DNA of 64,000 bases from Silene conica (Eukaryota; Streptophyta; Magnoliopsida; Caryophyllales; Caryophyllaceae): positions 34,807,068 to 34,871,067 of the forward strand of contig CM055319.2 in NCBI GenBank assembly GCA_029255685.2, written 5' to 3'. Of the stretch, positions 57,902 through 64,000 are shown piece after piece. A program made the translations under genes and the position numbers. The notes below the pieces were generated by a model. The model was given only the letters and a program-made list of their open reading frames with translations, was not told the origin of the DNA and ran no database searches. The first letter of the stretch is position 1, and every line of letters starts with the position of its first letter.

Positions 57902-58397
57902 AATTGTCACATATACAATTACACTTGAATTCCAACCTTCATGCAAGTAAATATTCTAGTGTAATAAAATTAAAAACCTCTAAAAATAATATTCACATAA
58001 TATTCATACTACATATTCTTGAGGTAATTTTAGTAGACTAATAAAGAGAGTATTAGTTTACGGTTTTAAGATTACCGATTCCGTCACCTAGCTCGTGCTC
58101 GTGTCTTGGTGTTTAAGGGTAGGTCTTGGTGCATCGTAAAGGAGGCAAGCTAATTTGGTTGCTCCGTGGAGGATCGTCCTAGCACTTTTCGGACCGATTG
58201 TAAGGCCCTTTCCGTTATTGTTCGGCATTTACTTTGCATGCATAAGATCTTGAGTATAATTAATATAAGATTAATTAAAATGTAAATTAATTAGTAAGAC
58301 TACATTATTAGTAATGTTAGTATGACTATACACGGTTTTCCAACACTTCCGTCCCTTGTACTTTCAAGATTTCGGATGACTCAACTCTTTTGAGCAT

Positions 58398-58823
58398 CTA
58401 AGAACTCATAACATGACCCTTATCCAAGTTTGGGTCAAATAAAGCAGAAATCACTTCATGAAGTAACGTCCTAGGAGTTTGAGAAAACATATTCTTAAGC
58501 TTATAGTAAATTTCATTTGCCGTGCTAAACACAATCATTCTCTCTTTGAGGTCCGACTCCAAGGAGAAAATAATCGTGTGCTTAAGAATGTTCGACTCCT
58601 TCATATAGGCCTCATAGGCCTCACGAGTCATAATCGTGGAATGAGTTGTGGGAATTGGAGGAGCGGCTTCGGTAAGGAAACGAATCTTATTGTCACCTTC
58701 CGCAGCTATTAGTAACTGAGCTTCCCAATCCTTAAAATTGGTGCCTTGCTCCCCAAGCTTGCAACAATCCATAAAGGACCGAAGCCATGAAACGTGTGGG
58801 AGTGGTGGAGTGTTATTTGCCAT
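58398..58823 (-). pseudogene. 5' half of element B gag
   Basis: Starts MANNTPPLPHVSWLRSFMD at 58823 and parallels element A gag (KDWEAQLLIAA, YEAYMKESNILK, MFSQTPR). It runs to a stop after KGHVMSS at 58398. Further in-phase coding follows the stop up to the solo LTR, so the stop is a lesion and gag is dead. Confidence 0.88.
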
Positions 58824-61286
58824 TGATGATTGATAGTTGAAAATAAACTACAAAGAAAATAAAGGAATTAAAACACAATTATCGTTTAATAATTAATTTA
58901 AACTTGTAAATATTAAACAAGTTAAGCATCTACTTAATGATCTCTTACCCAATTAAGTAAATGATCCCGAGACCCAAATACATACTAACTCGGGCACGGT
59001 TTAGCCGATACATCCCTCATTAATATGACTCGGTGGATTAACCCCTTAATCAATTCTACTTTTAGAACTCTCGGTCGATAAAATTACACTAATTCTTATC
59101 TTAGCCCGAACTTATTACCACTACGGTGGCTCGAATACCTTCGTCGAGATCAACCAAATTTCGAGAATGTAATCTTATTACCCCATTTCACCAACGTAAT
59201 AAGGTTTGCACCCCGGTTTAGCCGAGCCTACTCCCTTATGAAGAAGATCCTTCGCGGGTTCTTTACTTTTTGGTAAGGCTACGTCTCGATTTTTAAATAA
59301 CGTAAGAGATCTTGTCAATTTATTATCCATCTCCTTTAAGTGAACTAAGTCGGTGAATTATCGATAAATTAATTGACACGGTCGATAAAATCGATGAAAT
59401 GCATGAGTTTGTATGACGATTTGGCTATGCATGCAAACATGTTAAGCATAAATAAAAGCATAAAAATTTGAAAATAAATAAATAAACCCTTGTATGGCCT
59501 TCCTAAAATAGAAAATATGTAAAATACAAATTCGGAAACCAACTCCTTGGTCCCTTGAACTTCACACGCGGCACACATCCCAAGGCAAACTCCGTCTTGG
59601 TCGGAACTCCTTTCCGAAGGCACCGTCTTCAAGGATCTCCAGAATTACAAATAATTACAAATTTTCTATCTATTTTATACATTATAAAATAAAACAATAA
59701 AATAAAGTGATACGAGATCACATTAAATTACAACCGAATCGATAACCCCTTACATTACGGGAATTAACGATTAAAAACTAAGGCCATACTAAGCAAATTA
59801 CATAATTCCAAAATTACGTAAATAAATTATGACATTCATAAATAATAAATAAATTTGCGATGCTTATGTAAAATGCAAAACCTAAGCCAAATCGTCCTAT
59901 TTAAACACAATTTAAATATCGTTATTCGTAATAACACGGTTTTATGGAATAACGTGATTTTAGCATTTTTTTAAATCACTAATCACTTTATGAATCACCA
60001 TTCACGATTTAGTTAAGTTTCCTAACACATTTTAGGATTCAAAATTTAGTCTTACTCAAATTTCGAAATAACTTAACCTTTTATTTTAATATTGTTCGAT
60101 TTTAATCGGTTTTACGGGAAATAACATTAAAATAATCAAAACGAGTCATAAAATATTTCGAAAATTCAAAATTCAAAATTTGAACATACTGAAAATTTTC
60201 TTAAAATTTCAGATCCTTAAAATATTAATATTTTCGAAATAGACTATTTATCTCGTAATATTTCCGTGTAAAATGCCTAATTAGACGGAAAATTCGAAAT
60301 TATCTCAAAATTATGCAATAAAATACCAATATAACTTTTACATCTTTCAAGACACTCAAAGTGACTGAAAAGTCAGAAAATTCAGTATTACACTGTTTTA
60401 GAACCGAAATAATGATTATGACTCTTACAATTTTCAACTTTCAACTTTAACTTTAAAAGAAAATATTAAAATCAAAAATCCAGACACGTTTGGCACTAAA
60501 GAAAAATATGTTGATGATTATATCTAATATGACTAATATGGGTGAATTTTTCTGACCATTTTAGCAACTTTTACTATTTTTAATAAATCGTGTCATATAT
60601 AGCTCGATTTTACCGATTAAAATCATTTCTCATGCAAAATTCGAAATAATTAGCTCAAAAATTACATGCATGCTAGAAATAATATATGTGACACTATATA
60701 AAAATTTTATGGTCAGATTCGAACTTAAACTATTTAAGTTAAATTATGTCACTAATATTACGATTTTTACCATAAAAATCAATATTCATGCTATATAAGT
60801 GAAAAATTTCTGGAAAATTTATCATACATTTTAAATATTGCATATGACATCTACAAAATTTTCGTAGTTAAATTCATAATAGAACTATATAAACCCATTT
60901 TTCACTCATTTTATGACAATTTAACTAATAAATTTCATAAACCATGCATAAAACTTAAATAATTTCGAAAATTATATATTCATAATATGTTAAATGTATG
61001 TGAGAACATATTTAAAAATCTTGGCCAGAAACTTTAAATTACTATTTTTCCCATATTAAAACGTTTTTAACCGATTTTTAGCATAAATTAAACAATTTAA
61101 TTACAAATTCGAACAATATTATTCCATAAATCATTCATAATGACTTAAAACTATTTTTATGACCAGAAAGTATACACGCATTAAGATTTTCGTGCATATC
61201 CTATATGTACTAATAAATTTCGTTTTTAAATAAAATCGTATTTCTCGCAAAAACGTAAAAATCGAGTTGCATGCAAGCAACCTAAT
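58824..61286 (-). other. Long non-coding leader of element B
   Basis: No gene. The part next to gag matches the leader of element A in order (for example GGAACTCCTTTCCGAA at 59599 and 33579). The remainder is AT-rich. Confidence 0.7.
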
Positions 61287-61298
61287 GCGCTGATACCA
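61287..61298 (-). other. Primer binding site of element B (one base changed)
   Basis: The minus strand reads TGGTATCAGCGC two bases inside the 5' LTR, the initiator tRNA-Met complement with one change relative to element A (GAGC to GCGC). Confidence 0.88.
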
Positions 61299-61300
61299 CT

Positions 61301-62292
61301 TGAAAGGAACTTATAGTTATACTACCATGTTCATATTATTAGTCTTACTAATACATTACTTATTAATCTCATATTAATATATATATGATCTTTATGCATG
61401 CAAATAGAAACGGAAATATTAAGAATCAGATTCTTACAAACGGTCCAAAAATGCTAGGACCATCCTCCACGGAGCAACCAAAGTAGCTTGCCTCCTTTAC
61501 GATGCACCAAGACCTACCCCTAAATACCGAGTGCAAGCACGGACTAGATGAACAAACAATCGGTTTTACCTTAATCAAGTTCTAATTATATTAGAACCTT
61601 AACCGAAATATTATAACACTTGTTATAATATATAGATGATATTATCAAAATAATATTATGAGGTTTTATAATTTTCTCACACTAGAATTTTATATGCTCT
61701 TGAACTTATGAATGAGTTTTGAGTGTGTCTTACACATTTAAAGCAAAAGGATGGGAGAGGGTTAGTAGTGCCGTGTGGGTTAAGCCCTAGGGAAGGGTTA
61801 GAGCCAAATTTGGCTTACCCATAATCCTAGGCTCTAGAGCCAATAATTAGAGTTAAGGCTATGTTGTCATTTTGTCTTTAAAATGAATTCAACAACTTAA
61901 TCCACCCATAACACAAAACCACACGGTCCATTAAGTTGTAAAATGAACTCCATTTTACATTTATACTTTTGTACAAATAATAAAATGTAACATCCCATGT
62001 CACATAATTTATTTGTATTAATTTTAAAATAAACATTTATCAAATAAATATCATTTCAAAATTAACTAAATCATATTTAACAAAATTAATTTAGTAATTC
62101 GTAATTACCGTCCCAATAAATGGTTATTATAATAATCGTCAATACGATATACAACATTTGTCATAACCATGATTCATTCATATTCAAATCTCGATATTTC
62201 TTAAATATCGATTAATATTTAACAATCGACACATTTCAATTTCAAATATAAATCTTACTTTAAGATTCAACCTCTGATTACTCGATATACGG
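61301..62292 (-). repeat. 5' LTR of element B, cut by a later LTR
   Basis: Matches 50173-51120 closely, with about 120 extra bases (about 61406-61520) that the other LTR has lost. It breaks off at 62292, where TGTAACACCCCC begins. The conserved stem-loop region would lie in the part outside the window. Confidence 0.9.
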
Positions 62293-62705
62293 TGTAACAC
62301 CCCCATTTATTTAAGGGCCTGTACTAGGACTCCCTAGATAAATAAGGGTGTTAACATCTCGGTTTCCCGAGGCAGTAGATACAAAGGAAAGATAAACAGT
62401 ACTTTAAATTGATAAATTTATCTCAAAGAACGAGTTCATACAACAGAAATATAAAGTTTGTCTTGATGAAATAAAAGTACAACTCGTAAAACAACTATTC
62501 TGGTGATCTAGACTCTAGGCAGGTCCGGGTCCATGCTTCTCCCTTCCCTTAGCTCCCATAGTCTCAACACCTGTCAATCTGCTCCCCAATAAATTGGTTC
62601 ATCACAGGTGATCACGAATACACAGGGTCAACCACGAGGTTGAGTAGAGAAAAACTGTAAACAAACCACATTACTATAAATAGAAAGTTGATCATCTCCA
62701 CTCCG

Positions 62706-62810
62706 AATCACAAGACCCATTATTCTCCACATCAATCACAAGACCCATTAACTCCGCACCGATCACAAGACCCATTATCTCCGCACCAATCACAAGACCC
62801 ATTATCTCAT
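62706..62810 (+). repeat. Four-copy 27/28-bp tandem repeat in the LTR
   Basis: ATCACAAGACCCATTA recurs at 62707, 62735, 62762 and 62789, with TCTCCGCACCA-like linkers. Confidence 0.93.
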
Positions 62811-63298
62811 CGCATCGTAGTGTGTCACAGAATGATATAAATAGCACAATACGATCACATGATATTATATAATACAAACATGCTTAATACCAAATAAGAA
62901 CAGATTACACATCATTATATACCAGTATTTCCCCTACCTGAAATAGCAGGAAATGTAGATACGCCCAAGCTCGTTAGAAGTGTTCCACACGAAAGTCGCT
63001 ACCTAAACATGTATATGTCACGAATTAATGTACTTCCCGAACCCCATAAAAACCTATACTTTCTTTAATTAGAAACCTTCCATAAATGGAAAGTTTCCAA
63101 AAATAGAAACCCTTTATAAAACGAAAGTTCCCATAAATAATAACTTCCCCAACTTATAGATTTCCCGACTCATAACTTTCAATTACGCGATAACGAATTA
63201 AATAAAAAGAATGAAAGACGGCTTTTAGTATTTAGTAGCAATATCACTACTAAAACATTATTAACAAAATAATTTACTCATAAAAAAACAAGAATACT

Positions 63299-63299
63299 A

Positions 63300-63354
<55 letters not shown>
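63299..63354 (+). repeat. (AAT)n microsatellite
   Basis: An uninterrupted AAT run of about 18 units within the LTR. Confidence 0.97.
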
Positions 63355-63356
<2 letters not shown>

Positions 63357-64000
63357 GACAATAAAATAAACTCATAAAACGAAATAAACAGCCCAATACC
63401 AACTCCTTCACCCCCGCGACTTTAACCCACCGTACTACCTCCTACCACCACTTCGACCACCGACGACCACCGCCCTAAAACACTACCGACCACCAACTCA
63501 CACCATGACACCACATTTCCCCACGTCTTTCACCGGCGAGTCAGACCAGACTCTCTAAACTCAGGTCTGCCCCACGCCAGTGTCTCCGACTTCCTGCAAA
63601 CAGACCCACTTCGATCCCCAACAACGCCCCTAACACCACGACTGACCCCACCAACAACACCTCCGTCAACCCATCTGTAAGCCACGGTGGTATTACTGTA
63701 TTGACCTCCCCCGAGTCGACAGTAATACCACCCCAAACCAACTAGACACGATAACACTGACACCAAACCAGTCGAAATACAACACAAAAGATGCAATTAC
63801 AAACGTAACCCAGAAACACATAATATAAAACGAACAACATTCATCTTTGCAACCCATTTTAACACCCTACACGACGCCCTTTACTGACCAAGGACACCAA
63901 ACCAAAGCTTTGCATACATTCTTTACGTGATCTACTACAAAATTACGTAAAAACATCAAGGGTTCACCGTGTTATACCTGCCTGATTACGAAGTGCAAAC

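Larger units (their letters stand above)
53362..58345 (+). mobile_element. Solo LTR inside element B gag, enlarged by an inner insertion
   Basis: Starts TGTTGGGAAATGTGTCCTCA and ends TTTTCCAACA, with the exact 5-bp repeat cttcc at 53357-53361 and 58346-58350. It lies in the opposite direction to element B. Removing the inner inverted-repeat element and AT runs leaves about 1.27 kb, the usual LTR size of the family, and the AT run sits where the LTR at 50173 also has one. There is no internal region, so it is a solo LTR. Confidence 0.9.
50173..64000 (-). mobile_element. Element B: second gag-only LTR retrotransposon, broken and partial
   Basis: Minus-strand element with its 3' LTR at 50173-51382, gag pieces at 53007-53356 and 58398-58823, leader at 58824-61286, primer site at 61287-61298 and 5' LTR from 61301. 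The 5' LTR is cut at 62292 by another LTR and resumes outside the window. LTRs begin TGTTGGGAAATG and end TCCTTTCA. The left target-site flank is caaac (50168-50172). No pol is found in either half. Gag and leader resemble element A, so A and B are one family. The 3' LTR lacks about 120 bp present in the 5' LTR (about 61406-61520), so B is the older. Confidence 0.88.
62293..64000 (+). mobile_element. Second TGTAACACCCCC long LTR, partial
   Basis: Begins TGTAACACCCCCATTTATTT, as at 38097, and keeps the same landmarks in order (a CATCTCGG block, CTCCCCA, GAATACAC, an (AAT)n tract and CCACCG-rich DNA). The left target flank would be tacgg (62288-62292). It runs off the window, so solo LTR or full element cannot be decided. 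ORFs on the minus strand near 63530-63796 are not supported as genes. Confidence 0.8.

Noticed and set aside
63530..63796. A Gly/Val-rich minus-strand ORF of 88 residues
   Set aside because: It lies in a CCACCG-rich part of an LTR, with overlapping ORFs in two frames and no recognised domain.

Overview
The window is plant nuclear DNA: AT-rich, with one intron-rich conserved gene and a dense, nested set of plant transposable elements (CACTA, hAT, Helitron, Tourist, Stowaway and MULE-like elements, L1-type LINEs, Copia-related LTR elements with an initiator-Met tRNA primer site, and long non-coding LTRs). It is an angiosperm, almost certainly a eudicot. Caryophyllales is a guess from the look of the repeat families only.

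Layout. (1) 1-10600 has no intact host gene. It holds an (AT)n tract, a 4.0 kb CACTA element carrying a broken piece of a cationic amino acid transporter gene, two hAT-type elements, a non-autonomous Helitron, a degenerate three-copy repeat, a probable SINE and a Tourist-like MITE. Several of these have exact target-site duplications (TSDs). (2) 10601-27323, minus strand, is the only intact host gene: an orthologue of plant TT9/GFS9 (CLEC16A family, FPL domain). I rebuilt it as 21 coding exons that join in frame into 838 codons plus stop. Its introns hold several MITEs, a SINE-like sequence and local tandem repeats. (3) 27324-27982 is its 5' flank, with an (AAT)n tract and a MULE-like MITE. 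(4) 27983-36545 is a complete, young, gag-only LTR retrotransposon (element A, minus strand, TSD gttca, no pol). (5) 36551-about 46225 is a dead L1-type LINE on the plus strand. Element A sits at its left edge, and two solo LTRs split it (38097-41300, TSD ctatg; 44692-45850, TSD ctata). (6) 46226-50172 is a graveyard: an Athila-like ORF remnant, a lone CACTA 5' end, a LINE 3' fragment on the minus strand, and a partial LTR with an array of nine small hairpins. (7) 50173-64000 is a second, older gag-only element (B, minus strand). Its gag is split by a solo LTR (53362-58345, TSD cttcc). That LTR has itself taken up, inside its (AT)n tract, a 3.5 kb terminal-inverted-repeat element with about 2.2 kb of a 22-bp minisatellite. 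B's right LTR is cut by a further LTR that starts at 62293 and runs off the window.

The most interesting items are: an 80-bp stem-loop near the start of five Copia-type LTRs, with paired compensatory changes in one copy; the hairpin array at 49725-50161, with a constant loop and changing stems; the minisatellite-bearing element in the AT microsatellite; and a gag-only retrotransposon family whose gag seems to end across a short intron present in both copies. All coordinates and alignments were made by eye, without database searches.
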